Origin: Micropterus salmoides
Lineage: Eukaryota; Chordata; Actinopteri; Centrarchiformes; Centrarchidae
Assembly: GCF_014851395.1 (NCBI RefSeq)
Contig: NW_024040596.1
Location: 5,544,777-5,608,776 of the forward strand
Length of the DNA stretch: 64,000 bases
Direction: 5' to 3'
Position 1 is the stretch's first letter. Every line of letters starts with the position of its first letter. Positions 23,971-35,140 of this stretch are shown here, piece after piece. Made by a program: the position numbers and the translations under genes. Below the pieces are notes generated by a model. That model did not search any database. It saw only the letters and a list, made by a program, of their open reading frames with translations, and was not told the DNA's origin.

Positions 23971-24862
23971 CGCTGGCATGGCAAAGACACATGATGCTTT
24001 AATGCTGAAACAATTGCATGCTTGCATGTGAAGAAAAAGTGGGTGTAGAGATGGCGACAGACTTTGCTTCATGTCGGGGGTTGCAGTAACTGAATCTTTT
24101 CTGTCAGTGACTGATTTTTTTTTTAACAATGATGGAAAAATCTGAAGGCTGTCCATCATTTTAACAGATTAAGGCTAAGGGCCATCACCGTAACATTAAG
24201 TAATTCACATGCAACGCTGTCAATGATCACAAGTAGACCGCCTGTAGCAGAACCCCTGTCCAGTTGGTGGCAAGTGTGGCAATTAATTAGCTGTGGTCTA
24301 GTATTCTTGTCTTTGATCTTAAATGCATTACCTCGTTGTCTAGCTAGCTTTAGCCTTCACACTGATAGGCTATGTGGCCTTGCTATGTCACGGCAGCTGA
24401 ATGTCCGAAGTTTCTTTTGATAGCCCAATAATTGTGGTTGATAAACAAGGTGAAAAAAGGGGGATTGGTGTGGTTGAAGGTGAATTCAAGTTATACTGTT
24501 AATGTGTTCAGCCAGCAGCAGCTAATGTTGCTTGGGAAGTAAGTGGCAGCAAGGAGGTAAAAATCATTCATTCGTGTGGTGACATGAGTAGTGTCTCTGT
24601 TTCTGTTTTCTTACCATGCCCTTATAAATGCATAATGTCTAAGTTCTACATGTTAAATGTTATTGTGATTGAGCCTATTAAATAGGCTGCATGTCTCATT
24701 ATCATTAAAAAATAAAAATGATGGATAAGAATAGATTATGATGGAATTTTTTACGAGAAGTGAGTCTAACGTAACCTCTGGTTCAAGTGTGACAGAGGTT
24801 CTGGCAATGACTTGAGTGAGGGAGAATCCGATGGGAGAGAGAGATAACGGCAGCTCATTAAT

Positions 24863-24893
<31 letters not shown>

Positions 24894-25436
24894 CGCTACA
24901 ATTTTTTTAATTCTCACATTGTTGGCTAACTAAAACAGCAAGTTATTATTACCAACACTTTGTTTTTAACTGTGTTATGTCTAGGCCAGTAGACCCTGGT
25001 GCAGGACTAAAGAATGAGGATTTAGATAAAAAAGGAATATTTACTGTGGGTTGAAGGGACGGGACATTGAGACACAGAGATTAGGTGCGTACCGACCCGG
25101 GTTGGTGGCTGTTGTGCAGAGCAGGCTGGAAGACTACTGATAGCCAAGACTACTGATTAATTGTAAAATGTAGGCTTTTTTAGATCTTAATGAAATTAAG
25201 CAATTGTAAAATGAATGAACCCTATAACTGTCACACTGCCGTTGTCATCATTCAGTTTAAAATGCTCTCACACAGCTGAGGGTTTAATTTCCCTTTGATG
25301 CAAACTGGAGCGTTACGTTCACTGCTGTGAGCAGAGGTCAGCCGTGCGAAAAAAAACCCCTCAACATTCGAATCTCAAAATTAAATATCAGCTGTGTACC
25401 CAACGATCGAATATTCGGGTACAGCCCTAAAATAAA
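23971..25436. other. No gene; TG microsatellite
   Basis: Contains a TG tract at about 24862-24888. No supported exon or element. Confidence 0.5.
24862..24888. repeat. (TG)n microsatellite
   Basis: Uninterrupted TG tract running into GAGAGAG. Confidence 0.9.
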
Positions 25437-25444
25437 CCCTGAAT

Positions 25445-26301
25445 TAGTGGTGTAGTACTCGAGACCGGTCATTAGTTTGCAGTATGGCAAACTGCAGTGC
25501 ACCGTGAGGACCCGGATGGTGCACTCATAACGGCTAAAAAGTTGAGTGTGGAACGGTGGACACTTCTCACCCTCAACAACCGCCATTTTAGCTACGTAGC
25601 GGAAGCGCCGGGACCAACAACACGGGAGAAGTGGGAAGCAGCAGAGAGAGAGGCCAACAACAGAACGTCTTTAACAAGTTTCGTTCAATATTTCATCACT
25701 AAATCCACTTCTGCATACCTGCGATGATGACATGGAAAAGGAGTGTTGAATAAAGATGCTTATGTTGATTTCAGCTCTTAGTGTGTGTTTTAATGGGAAT
25801 GTGGCTCTTTCAGTTCAATTTGAGAAGTGCCTATGATCTTGTTCCAAATTTTATTGTCCATTCATCGTCAACCGCTTATCCTGCGTACAGGGTCGCGGGA
25901 GCCAATCCCAGCTGACATCAGGTAAAAGGCGCCAGACAAACAACCAGTCAGACTCACATCCACACCTAAGGACAATTTTAAAGACACCAATTAACCTAAC
26001 CTGCATGTCTTTGGACGGTGGGAGGAAGCCAGAGCGCCCAGAGAGAACATGCAAACTCCTAACAGAAAGTTTGAAGGTTTGGCCTTCTTGATGTGAGGCG
26101 ACAGTGCTAACCACTGCATCACCACGCCGCCCGCAAATTTTGTAGTGTGTCATGTAATGTGGGAAACTGGTCTTGGTCTTGACTCAATCTCGCCCTCCCT
26201 CGGTCTTGGTCTCAGCCCCTAAAAGTCTTCTCTCGGTCTCGATAAACTCTGGTCTTGGTCTTGACTTGGTCTCGGTTTGGGCGGTCTTGACTACAACACT
26301 A
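25445..26301. mobile_element. hAT-like non-autonomous element (GTCTTGGTCTCG family), copy 2
   Basis: Same ends and subterminal repeats as 9822-10554 (TAGTGGTGTAGTACTCGAGA on the left, GACTACAACACTA on the right). The flanks CCCTGAAT (25437-25444) and CCCAAAAT (26302-26309) agree at six of eight positions, consistent with a decayed 8-bp duplication. It carries about 260 bases near 25475-25735 absent from copy 1, including a 76-codon frame (25497-25727), and a longer L2-type insertion at 25853-26133. Confidence 0.65.
25853..26133 (-). mobile_element. L2-type LINE 3' end, 5'-truncated
   Basis: Runs from a CCATTCATCGTCAACCGCTT tail through CAGGGTCGCGGGAGCCAATC, GGACGGTGGGAGGAAGCC and GACAGTGCTAACCACTGC. 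It is the longer version of the fragment at 10143-10193 and is shared with about 35141-35397. CAAATTTT occurs on both sides (25845-25852, 26134-26141) and is the likely target duplication. The minus-strand orientation is taken from the ATCC-type tail. Confidence 0.65.
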
Positions 26302-27080
26302 CCCAAAATACATAACACATAACATAGTCACATAAACTCAATGAACTATGTTCCACTGCTTTGCATTACACTAATCAAACAATAACATCATGTGATTCTA
26401 TTTAAAAGTCAGTAAATGATAATATTTAATTGTCACACAGCCCAGAATACCATGATATAGTGTATATTTGTTACCAGTCAATTATCAAAATACACCATGA
26501 TATACATTTTAGGTCTTACTGCAGAACCCTAAAATGAATATCTCATTAAGACCTCGAAAGCTTACAGTTTGTTTCTAAGGGATGATATACCGTACCCCTT
26601 ACCACAGACAAAGCCTGATCCTACCCAACCCCTTCCCCTCCCCCTCATCCCTACATTTGCTTCACTCAAACGATTTATGTCTAATTACCGGTTATAAGCT
26701 CTGCATTTCCTCTGACAGGCTCCATATTAGAAACCAAATCATATAATTAACCCGTCCTCTCACATGAAAGTAATGGCAGTGCTCTGCCTTGTCAGAGGCC
26801 CGTGTTGATAGTTGTGTCATCTCAGCCCAGCCCTCCCCACCGCTGCCTTTGCACATATCCCAGCAGTTTAAGCAAAGAGGAGCCGGCTAATGGACTGCTT
26901 ACTAGTGAAGAGGTTGACCTTGAAGGTTTGTTTAGTTAAGTTGTCTGAACAGAGAAAACATCTGTCAAACTGGACAGTTAGGGATGGAGTGTGAAGTCCC
27001 TTAAATACAACTCAATCCCTTCGCCACAAATTATTTAAGCTTATTTGAAAATTTCAAATAAATAACACCTTCAGAATTGT

Positions 27081-27086
<6 letters not shown>

Positions 27087-27138
<52 letters not shown>
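27087..27138. repeat. (TA)n microsatellite
   Basis: About 26 uninterrupted TA units, the longest TA tract in the window. Confidence 0.95.
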
Positions 27139-27141
<3 letters not shown>

Positions 27142-28482
27142 TTAATTTATTTATTAGTGTCACCACTAATGTAAAGTCATTCATTTTCTGGCAAAATCAC
27201 AATTTTAGCACTCATTAGCAACTTTACATTTCAGCAGATACTGAGTCCCTGTGGAACCGTTTACTGAGTAATTTTAATTATATACAAAGGTGGCATGGAG
27301 ACACAAATTATGATACATAAAAAAAACTTTAAATGAGCCTGAAAGAGTTTTAATATTTAAGCAATATCTAGGGAAAAAACTGTAAAAACTTTCAATGAAT
27401 TCCTCAAATATCACAGTTTTGCAAAAAGTGCTCAAATGTTTATCCTGTTGCCTGAATCCAGGTATTGACCAAAATGGTCTTGACATTCACTGCTTAGACT
27501 CATCTGCGTGCGTTTAAAGACAGTATTACTGTAGTTTGCTAGTCCATGCGTTACACATGTTGTTTTTTTTTATTCACTTTGACAAATTTTCATTAAGTTT
27601 TGTTTAAATTAACAAAAGTGATGGACTGTAAAGTCTGTTAGATGAGTGCTACGTAAATCTTTTTTTTAATGAGGTGATCTCTTGAATTTTAAACATTTTG
27701 TGTGATACTTGGCTGTCGTTCAGATTGCTGCCACTGCTGACTGATCTGGGGGACTTTTAGGAGTGGATTAGTGTTACTGGAGGAGCTTGTTGACATCAGA
27801 TGGCATGGGAACTATGAATCCACACACAAGGCTCAGCGATGGAGCTCAAGCAAACCTGCAGCGGGCACGTAGAGAGGGGGAAAAACAAATAAACTAAGCC
27901 CAAAGCAAGTATCCCCACAGTTGGCATGTTCCCATGGAAATTTGGTAGAGAGGAAGGATTCAAGAACATTTTGGTTTATTAGAAAACGACTGTCTGGGGG
28001 ATTTCTATCAGTTTTTGGTAATGTCAAAAAATATTAAATATTTGTTACAATGTGAATGGATTTGTTTAAGTCTTTTGTATATCATTAGAACCTGCAATCA
28101 TGTCTGACTATGATTACAGATATTTGAACCAGTTGTGGTCTGTGTGACTCTTTCCAGATGCTGCATGATGACAGTACTCTGTTCAAGTGGAAGATGTACA
28201 AATTATCCCTTGCCTTGTTTCAGGTACAAAAAGCTATTTGTGTCTCCAGGCGAGCAGTATAAGTGTAGTGTAACATTGGATGCTTGTGGAAACAGGACAC
28301 TTGGTAAAAGAAACATACAGTATAAATCACAGAGCCTAATGACACAGCGCGCAATCCACTCAGCATCAGATTGCTCTGTAATCCCACAGTAAACTCCTGC
28401 TAAAACCTGAGTGAGTCAGTATTATTACAGATAATCCCGTGGTCTTGTTTATGTGACGTGCTGGTGAACACAAGCCTAAACA

Positions 28483-28530
28483 GCATGCACGCACGCATGC
28501 ACACACACACGCGCACGCACGCACACACGC
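28483..28530. repeat. Alternating purine-pyrimidine tract (CA/CG)
   Basis: ATGCACGCACGCATGCACAC and following CACACGCGCACGCACGCACA form a nearly unbroken alternation that could adopt Z-DNA. Confidence 0.8.
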
Positions 28531-28740
28531 CACTCTGTCTCCAAATGATTGCATTGTCTCAGTTTAAGCCAAACAGATCACAGTAACCGTTTCTGCTGCA
28601 TAAACTAAAGGTATGGCCCAGTGTTAACCTGTACTCGATGACAGCAGGTCATTACACATTGTTTCACGTGGCAGAAATATTAGTTTAGCATATGAATACT
28701 TTCATTGAGGATGAGTTTTAGAAGAGTTATTTTTAGGCCA

Positions 28741-29676
28741 AACTGAGCAATCAGGGGAGAAGGGCTTTAGTCAGGGAGGTGACCAAGAACCTGATTGTCA
28801 CTCTGATAGAGCTCCAGCGTGTCTCTGTGGAGAGAGGAGAACCTTCCAGAAGAACAACCATCTCTGCAGCACTGCACCAATCAGGCCTGTATGGTAGAGT
28901 CGCCAGAGGGAAGCCACTCCTCAGTAAAAGGCACGTCAGCCCGCCTGGAGTTTGCCAAAAGGCACCTGAAGGACCATGAGAAACAAAATTTGATTGAACT
29001 GTTTGGCCTGAATGGCAAGCGTAATGCCTGGAGGAACCCACGCACAGCTCATCACCTGGCCAATACCATCCCTACTGTGAAGCATGGTGGTGGCAGCATT
29101 ATGCTGTGTGGATGTTTTTCAGCCGCAGGAACTGGGAGACTAGTCAGGATTGAATAAAAGATGAATGCCACAATGCACAGAGAAAACCTTGATGAAAACC
29201 TGCTCCAGAGCGCTCTGGACCTCAGGCCCCATCCACACTACTTGTTTAAAAACGAATACGAGCTTCTCCGTCCACACCAGCGTTTTAGCTGCGTATCAGA
29301 GTTGATCTCCGTCTGCATTAAAACGACTGAAAACATCTAGTGGCCGTTCACGTACACTGGGTAGAAAATATTTTAATAAAAATACCAAATCAAAAACTCA
29401 TTAGCATCGTGTTTCTGCTTTGCATGACTCCCAATCGGAGAGCCAAACGTGAGCGTCTGCGGCGTCATTTCTAAAGTCCTCCATTTTTCCCCGTCCACAC
29501 TAAAACACTTCCTGGAGTTTTAAAATGAAAAACGGGGTCGGCAGCGTTTTCAAACCTCTCTGTTTTAGGTCTTCGTTTTCGCCATTTGAGTCTGGACGGG
29601 AGGTGCTAACGTAGCAAAAGACTGCAGTAGTGTGAATGGGGCCTTGGACTGGGGCGAAGGTTCATCTTCCAACAGG
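28741..29676 (+). pseudogene. Broken Tc1-like transposase gene, interrupted by a MITE
   Basis: Plus-strand frames reproduce a teleost Tc1 transposase. The paired-like DNA-binding half is at 28779-28930 (TLIELQRVSVERGEPSRRTT, then ISAALHQSGLYGRVARGKP). The catalytic half starts at about 28940 in another frame (ARLEFAKRHLKDHEKQNLIE, then LFGLNGKRNAWR, HHLANTIPTVKHGGGSIML, GTGRLVRIE). Breaks: a frameshift near 28940; loss of the short segment between RHLKD and IELFGLN that normally carries the first catalytic aspartate; a stop at about 29155 after VRIE; and the 419-base MITE at 29225-29643. After it, GGACTGGGGCGAAGGTTCAT resumes the gene to about 29676, where another repeat cuts it off. No active enzyme can be made. 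Confidence 0.85.
29225..29643 (-). mobile_element. Harbinger-like MITE, copy 2 of 3, inside the Tc1 gene
   Basis: Same GGCCCCATCCACACTACT ends, opposite orientation to copies 1 and 3. Its host is recognisable Tc1 sequence, so the empty site can be reconstructed: left flank ...CCTCA, right flank TTGGACTGGGG, against the CCTCAGACTGGGG expected of intact Tc1. The duplicated three bases are therefore TCA, with the right copy altered to TTG. At 419 bases it is shorter than its sisters. Confidence 0.75.
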
Positions 29677-30267
29677 ACCAACTTCCAACCGTCTCCCTTT
29701 GATCCCTGTGACGTCACATCAAAATGCGTGTCATAATGCTCGTCAGACACGCCCTCAGAAACACTGGTGGAAAAACACTGAGCTGCAGCACTGTGCACTA
29801 CATTGACAAGACGTCCGCCTGCTACCTCTCCTCTCCCTTCCAAACACTAGCTACCCTCCAGGCAATGGATATAAAGTTGTTACTGTGATGTAGAGACAGA
29901 GCTCAGTTAAAACTTTATGGATGAAAGATACGTTTGTTATAAATTAAAAGCCCACCACTCTAAAACTGTTGCTCCAGTCCATGTTGATAAGCTGATAAGG
30001 GGATATGCAGCGGTTCTCACGACCCGCCCTACTCTGCTTCTGATTGGTTAGTAGTCCTTAACTAGGAACTGCGCATGTGCAACTCCTAACAAAGATCTTT
30101 TAGAGGCAGGATGTATCACTCCATAGCTAAAATTAAGCGTTCAACACAGGGTGAAAAGAGGAGAGGCAGCAATGTGCAATATGGTGTTTTTTGAAAATGA
30201 AACCATGTAAACCTGTTCTTACCCTAAATAAGATTGTGAACCTGAAAATGAGCATAATATAACCTCT
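29677..30267 (-). mobile_element. TTAA-type element (AGAGGTGGT family), copy 2, diverged
   Basis: Reads as the reverse complement of 11216-11899 in several blocks: the GCTGCAGCTCAGTGTTTTT region, AGCTCAGTTAAAACTTTATG, TCTGATTGGTTAGTAGTCCT, CACAGGGTGAAAAGAGGAG and GAAAATGAAACCATGTAAA. The right end AACCTCT is followed by TTTAAAA, which still contains TTAA with one extra T. The left end abuts the Tc1 remnant at about 29676 without a clear terminus, so it is either truncated or inserted there. Confidence 0.55.
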
Positions 30268-30274
30268 TTTAAAA

Positions 30275-31690
30275 GAAATGAGAAGATGAAAGGAGATGTC
30301 ATGAAACACAAGTTAGGAGATAAATGCATGCTTCTACAGGACAGGTGGTGAAATGATTTTCTGAATGTGTTTCAGGAGGACTGTTGCCTTCCATGAACTT
30401 TCATCAAAAGCAGTGAGCACTGACCTGTGTCAGATGACTGCTGTACCACACAACACTCATTGACCCAGTTACTGTTGTAAGGAGCTAAACTTGAACCTAG
30501 ATATTTGTTGTGAATGGACTCAACAGATATTGTGGATTTACAAAGAAACGTGCTCCAGGAATTTGACAAAGAGATGATTTTCTTTTGGTTTCCTTAATTT
30601 AACTTTGATAGAAACTGTATTTTTACCTCACATATAATTGTTTTTGGAGACAGCAACACCACAGGTGAAAAAACCTGAAACTAAGAATAAGGATTTCACC
30701 CCAAGCCTCTAGACTCTGTCACAGACCTGCCAAGTAGTCACTACAAATGGCCATCCTTTTGTTTGATGACTGCTTACACGGCAGTCCAGTCCAGAAGTGT
30801 CAGTTAAGATGTCACAGAAGTACCCTAAGTTTTAAGCACTTCGCTCTAAATATCTCAAACCTTTTAAATCTCTCGGCTCCACTGATGTGGCAGTTGCCAA
30901 CATACACACAAACACAGTGCAGAATCACAGGAGAGCCCAATACTTGAACTGAGGTTACCATGCTTATCCTTCTTTGCTTTTTAAACAAGCAAAGACACCC
31001 CACCCTCCACCCTAAACCTGGCCTAGCACCCAAGTCATGGAGCTTTGCCAAAAGCAGCCTAACGCTAAACATTCACAGCGCCGGGGAAGAGAAAGCAAAC
31101 TCTGGGAAGGTACAGGATTGACGTCAGAGAGAGCCACATGTAAGAAATTCCTTCCTAATTACTGGGAATGCACTAGCTTATTGTGTAAAAAAAAAAAAAA
31201 TCTGGTTCATATTCATCTTTTAAAAGGTGGGGTTTGTACTACCTTCCTTTTCGACTCCATCTTACAAAACTGCTTTGCAGTAGATTGCCAACTGACACCT
31301 AAGCCCACTTTTGCAGGATTTATTTCTTTTATGCAGTAAGGCTAATGTTTAATTATTTCTGCTGACTAACTGGTCTTGGTGCTGCACCTGTCATTTCTCC
31401 TTCCAGGAATATATGAGCAGTTCCTGACTGGTACACATGGCCTTTGTTTTAAAGGCCACCTTTCCATTGAACAATATTGGTTTAACACATATAATTAACA
31501 AGTAATGTCAATAGCTGTTGCAAGGCCCCGTATCTGTAATGCTTTTATATTTTTGATGACATGGCACTTTAGGAGCATCTCCTGTACTTGGACATAAATA
31601 CAGTTTATGTCCCTAACAATACATTAGATTAGAGAGGCAGGTTTTTTTCAAAAATCAATTATGAGGCCACTGAAGGTACACTGTTTACAC
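30275..31690. other. No gene recognised
   Basis: Includes an A-run at about 31187-31200. Frames such as 31037-31339 have no family match or splice context. Confidence 0.5.
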
Positions 31691-31698
31691 AATTTGTA

Positions 31699-32304
31699 TG
31701 GCAAGCCGTTTTAACATTTATTCCTTAAAACTTACTAGTTGTTATTTAAAAGCTACTAATTCTTATTTATTAGTTACTAATAACTATTCCATTAGTTACT
31801 AATTGCAGATTTTTGCCGTTGAAATCAGTGGGGCTCTGCAGTCCAGATATGACCTTTTCATTAGTTACTAATAACTATTCGAATAGTTACTAGTAACTAT
31901 TTCCATTTGACTAGTATCTATTACTTAGTAATCTATTACTTAGTAATAGATACTAGGTAATAGTATCTATTACTTAGATGATACTACCTATTCATGAGTT
32001 ACTTGTAACCATTCCAAAATATACTAGTAAGATTTGAATTCTTACTAGTAAATTTTCTTTGGTTGGTCATTCATTAATGATTAGTAAAATGGCTTGTTGA
32101 TAGTAACTTTTTAATTGTTACTAGTAAGAATAGAATAGTTACTTGTAACTAATGAATAGGTTCTAGTATCTAAATAGTAGACACTAGTAAAATGGAAATA
32201 GTTACTAGTAACTATTTTAATAGTTACTACTAACTAATAAGTACTAGTAGCTTATAAATAGTGACTAGAAAGTTTTAAGGAATAAATGTTAAAACGGCTT
32301 GCCA
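31699..32304. mobile_element. Foldback element with TGGCAAGCCG ends and TA flanks
   Basis: The outer arms TGGCAAGCCGTTTTAACATT (then TATTCCTTAAAACTT) and the matching right end before 32304 are inverted repeats of about 35 bases. TA flanks both sides (31697-31698, 32305-32306), fitting Tc1/mariner-style insertion. The interior is built from variants of TTAGTTACTAGTAACTA. The perfect 20-base palindrome AATAGTTACTAGTAACTATT occurs at 31882-31901 and again at 32197-32216. No coding capacity. Confidence 0.75.
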
Positions 32305-32306
32305 TA

Positions 32307-32900
32307 CAATGTGAAGTATTTTGATAGAGAAATGCAAACAATGCATTTTTAATTGTACACATTTATTAAGTATTCATGGTTAAAGATCTTGTTTTTAGAC
32401 ATATAAAGGAATTCTGCTTTCAATAATAATTTCTAAATGATGTGATTGGCTTCCAATCTAGAGCTGACCGATATGGAGTTTTCCAAAATCCAAAATCTTT
32501 TGAAAATAGTTGAACCCCATCTCCAGAGAAACCACGTTTCTTTAGTCTGAATTTGCAACAGCAAAAGCATCCTGAAAGGAAAATAATGGTTTTCAATTAA
32601 CATAATTTGGAAACGTTTGTTAGGGTGTCTGTCAAGTCCCAATATTATGATAACCGTTAAATGTTCACTGTAGCATTTCATTTGATTTCCTAGAATATCT
32701 TCATGTTACTACAAATTAGAGTAATGTAATGTGTAGTAGACAGAGTTGGACAGCCAAGCAAAGCTAAACGTGGAAAAGGGTATCTAAAATAAATCTTCAG
32801 AGATATGGTGCTTTAGTGGAAGATGAAAAGGGATTGACTGAGATGAGTGTAGAGTGAGTTAACTTAAGAAAAAGGAGTGTGATTGGGAGGTGTGATTGGG

Positions 32901-32938
<38 letters not shown>

Positions 32939-33255
32939 GAAGTATTTGTGCTGAAAATGGAGACAGGAGGGAAACTGGGGATTTGTGGAGGCTCCCATAT
33001 CAACTGGAGGAATGCTTTTGAAGCTTTTCTTCCTCCCTCTGGATGCATTTTATTAGTGGGGGACAGCTACTGATCGGACACATTCTGGCGGATGGGAAGA
33101 CAGATGTTGGAAACAAAATGGAGGAGGGGGAGGAGGAACTACAGTGATGCTAGCAGCCCCCTTCGTTTCTTCATACAGCCACTCTGTTCTAGCACCAGTT
33201 AGACTCATCAGTGATGTTGAGAAAAAGACAGATGCTTGGCTGCTGTTTGCTTGGA
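32307..33255. other. No gene; CA microsatellite
   Basis: Contains the CA tract at 32903-32935 and a GGAGG-rich patch near 33120-33140. Nothing coding. Confidence 0.5.
32903..32935. repeat. (CA)n microsatellite
   Basis: Uninterrupted AC tract of about 33 bases. Confidence 0.95.
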
Positions 33256-33261
33256 ACATTT

Positions 33262-33580
33262 CCTCAGTGATGGAATTTAACAAAGTACATTTACTCAAGT
33301 ACAAATTTGAGGTACTTGTACCTTAGGTGACCCTTTTTATTTTCACTACATTTCAGAGCGAAATACTGTACAACTGAAATTATAAGTCGATGAATCAATT
33401 AGTCGTATGACAGAAAATTACCGTTATTATTAGATTATCATTTATTCATGCAAAAAATTTCATGGTTCCAGCTTCACAAACTATTTTCAGGATTTTTATA
33501 AACCAAATAATTAGTTAATGGAGAAGATAATCTGCAGATGAATCCATAACGAAAATCATTTGTTGCAGTCCTATACAACA
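33262..33580. mobile_element. Two abutting teleost MITE remnants
   Basis: 33270-33380 carries AAAGTACATTTACTCAAGTA, TTTGAGGTACTTGTACC and CTACATTTCAGAG, recalled from a common teleost MITE. 33381-33578 starts ATAAGTCGATGAATCAATTA, contains TTCATGGTTCCAGCTTCACA and ends TTGTTGCAGTCCTA, like an internally deleted hAT-type repeat. No target duplications were found. Confidence 0.45.
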
Positions 33581-33694
33581 AAATACACTGAATACTTAAT
33601 CATCACGGTATACAGCATCATGTCAGTGAAACTTAATGTCTTTAATCAATCTGTCTTAACTTAATTAACCAATCTGTCCAGTTAGGAAGCATAA

Positions 33695-34090
33695 GCGACT
33701 GTGAATCATTGTCACTTGTTTTGGTGCAAATGAAAGTAACAACAGGTGGAGAGGCAATCCCCAAAAAGGGAATAGGTGGTGGCTTCAGACAGCAGCTCTC
33801 TTCCAAACCTTTCCTGACTGACTGATCTCTAGTTTTGAGTTTTACTACTGTCTTTATCCTATACCCTGACTGCTGTTAGGTACTGGGATGAGATTCTCAG
33901 AGCCATTGTCAGACCTTATGCTGGTGCGGTTGGCCCTGGGTTTCTCCTGGTGCAGGACAATGCTTGGCCTCATGTAGCCAAAGTGTGTAGGCAGTTCCTG
34001 GATGATGAAGGCATTGATGCCACTCACTTACCCTCATGTTCCCCCCAGACCCAACTGAGAACCTCTGGGACGTTATGTATCAGTGAGAGA
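33695..34090 (+). pseudogene. Internally deleted Tc1-like element, C-terminal transposase remnant
   Basis: 33695-33855 resembles the 5' leader of a widespread vertebrate Tc1 family (TGGTGCAAATGAAAGTAACA, then AACAGGTGG). From about 33866 the transposase C-terminus is readable in the plus frame: YWDEILRAIVRPYAGAVG, PGFLLVQDNAWPHVAK and VCRQFLDDEGIDATHLP. QDN...PH is the region of the second catalytic aspartate. The section after it has lost frame; ACCCAACTGAGAACCTCTGG corresponds to the DLNPIENLW region. The DNA-binding domain and the first catalytic region are missing, so this is a dead, deleted copy. Confidence 0.7.
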
Positions 34091-34468
34091 AAAAATAAAT
34101 TATAAAAACTAAAAATCAAATATATCTTACATTGAATATATGTCTTGCTTTTTGACAAAAAAAAAAAAAAATGTCATATTACAGTAGAATGATTTAATTT
34201 ATTTAGTAGTCTAGTCTGAGTTTCCACTGGTTGTCCTCATTTTGTGGCATGAGGAGATATATTTTGCTGTTTTATATTTAGGACATGAGGCTAGTGCAGC
34301 TCTGTGTCTACCTGTCCTCAGAATCTCTCCTCTGGTATCCAGCTCTGTCTGTGGTGTCACTTTTCTTTGGCCAAGCTGTGTTCACTCAGTATGTGTGTTG
34401 TGAACAGTTTTCTAATTTAGGACACTCAGGTAATTTGCGATTGTGAATTCTATTATAAGGGTCAGATA
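34091..34468. other. No gene recognised
   Basis: Contains an A-run at about 34158-34172. Nothing coding. Confidence 0.5.
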
Positions 34469-35140
34469 TAGGGCTGTCACGGCAAAATGTTGGGGCTCAG
34501 CAGCATTATTGCATTTTTCATCAATGAAGTAATTTGGTGCCATAGCGGAGCCAAAGTGTCTGTGACCTCACTGCACAGCGAGCCGCTAACAGCAGCTTTA
34601 TGGCCGGAGCAAGCTAGCTGCTGCGTGCTAGTCAACAACATTGTCAAGCAAACTCCTTTTTGTAGTTTGACCGTGTCTTTACTGTCCACAGTTTCTCTGG
34701 ACTGTCCCTCAGGATCACAACGTTAGTCCAACATCGCAGAGCATGCTAGCCACATTAGCGGCGCAATATGCTAACACCAAGTTAGCTAACATTTAAAATA
34801 AACAGTAAAACAACACAAAACACGGCAACACTTACAGCTTCAGAGTTTGAACGTACAGCCAATGGCGATCCATCCGTGAACCGTTACAGAGCTTGTTACG
34901 GTTGTGGAACTTTTTGAAGTACTCATTTATAAATTTAACACGCCCTGAAGTGCACCGTATGAACCGTATGAACATTGGTGCTTGCCATCCTCCACGGTAG
35001 GCTTGACCAATCGCGCGGCATTTCAATTTTGAGGTTATCGCCAGCTGGCTGAGGGGACTCTTCTCTGGTATCAGCTCAGTTAGGGCTTTGTGATGATATG
35101 TCTGGGGATTAATTGATTTGAAGTGATTGGAAAATTGAAT
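34469..35140 (+). mobile_element. Possible hAT-type element starting TAGGGCTGTCACGG
   Basis: Begins with a TAGGGCTG terminus like other hAT ends in the window. It is followed by a GC-richer stretch with GCTAACAGCAGC, GCTAGCCACATTAGCGGCGC and similar. No right terminus or 8-bp duplication of GTCAGATA was found. The L2-type fragment at about 35141 follows. The 139-codon minus frame 34832-35251 crosses this border and is not a gene. Confidence 0.35.

Larger units (their letters stand above)
26310..28740. other. No gene; TA and CA/CG simple repeats
   Basis: Holds the TA tract at 27087-27138 and an alternating CA/CG tract at about 28483-28530. The frame at 28135-28392 has no family signature or splice context. 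Nothing else is supported. Confidence 0.5.

Noticed and set aside
28819..29157. Possible working or domesticated Tc1 transposase
   Set aside because: A frameshift, loss of the first catalytic region, a stop codon and a MITE insertion exclude function, and no long frame is preserved.
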